Source of the DNA: Moorena sp. SS36440bin_2 | GTDB lineage: Bacteria > Cyanobacteriota > Cyanobacteriia > Cyanobacteriales > Coleofasciculaceae | Assembly: GCA_011524395.1 (NCBI GenBank) | Contig: WTKN01000229.1 | Coordinates: forward strand, 1-52,359 | Length of the DNA stretch: 52,359 nt | Reading direction: 5' to 3' | Part shown: positions 52,270 to 52,359 of the stretch, one piece after another | How positions within the stretch are numbered: the stretch's first letter is position 1 | How the letters are laid out: every line of letters starts with the position of its first letter | The notes under the pieces: generated by a model | What the model was told of the DNA's origin: nothing | The model's database searches: none | What the model saw: the letters and a program-made list of their open reading frames with translations, nothing else | Program-made: the position numbers and the translations under genes

Positions 52270-52359
52270 TAATTTTTCTTGAAAAACCTCAAAATCAGGA
52301 ACAGCATTGGGTGCATCTCATCTTTGTAAAAACATCATTAATAAAGCATCCCATTTAGG

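Overview
The window reads as chromosome of a large-genome filamentous cyanobacterium. The evidence is frequent GCGATCGC (HIP1) octamers, a hetZ-patU pair, DevBCA, System II cytochrome c biogenesis, PEP-CTERM proteins, heptanucleotide tandem repeats, and a dispersed repeat (core TTCGCGTAGCGTGGCC) that I associate with Moorena/Lyngbya-type genomes. The genus is an inference. No heterocyst claim is made: hetZ/patU and devBCA homologues also occur in filaments that do not differentiate.

Layout. 0-5.7 kb: three tandem GDSL esterases with PEP-CTERM tails, homogenised by gene conversion (the third has lost its catalytic Ser and His), a 352-bp MITE-like element between copies 1 and 2, and a small secreted protein. 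5.7-8.4 kb (minus strand): an AEC transporter, a small protein with TTxxxxEE-like repeats, a perfect 26-bp palindrome, and an MvdD/RimK-like ATP-grasp ligase; this is a candidate graspetide (omega-ester peptide) locus. 8.5-10.1 kb: an IS605-type TnpB element. 10.2-18.9 kb: a degenerate transglutaminase (TgpA-like), patU-hetZ, an SLH plus glycoside-hydrolase-like protein, and an Rpn-type nuclease. 19.5-30.8 kb: two separate dynamin-like GTPases, a DUF4129/DUF58 pair wrecked by a second, broken TnpB element plus a deletion, remA-gmk followed by a possible structured RNA, a PabB-like enzyme, and a pentapeptide-repeat protein.

31-35 kb: tRNA-Cys, a beta-CASP ribonuclease-like protein, a TnpB-less IS605 derivative that keeps both ends and the tnpB 3' (omegaRNA-like) region, and a HAD phosphatase. 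35.1-44.3 kb: an insertion-rich, AT-rich zone with three small co-oriented genes, an ABC1 kinase, a glycosyltransferase, and debris of at least four transposase or transporter genes. 44.3-52.4 kb: ccs1 and ccdA, a MarR regulator followed by devBCA with a palindromic candidate operator, an HTH-GrpE-like fusion, and a partial secreted-type protein at the edge.

How the genes fit together: ccdA and Ccs1 would act together in cytochrome c maturation. MarR probably controls the DevBCA exporter. RemA-like and Gmk are a conserved pair. The broken DUF4129/DUF58 genes are the usual partners of the TgpA-like protein at 10.2 kb, so that machinery may be decaying. The ATP-grasp enzyme and the upstream repeat-bearing protein form the most attractive undescribed candidate.
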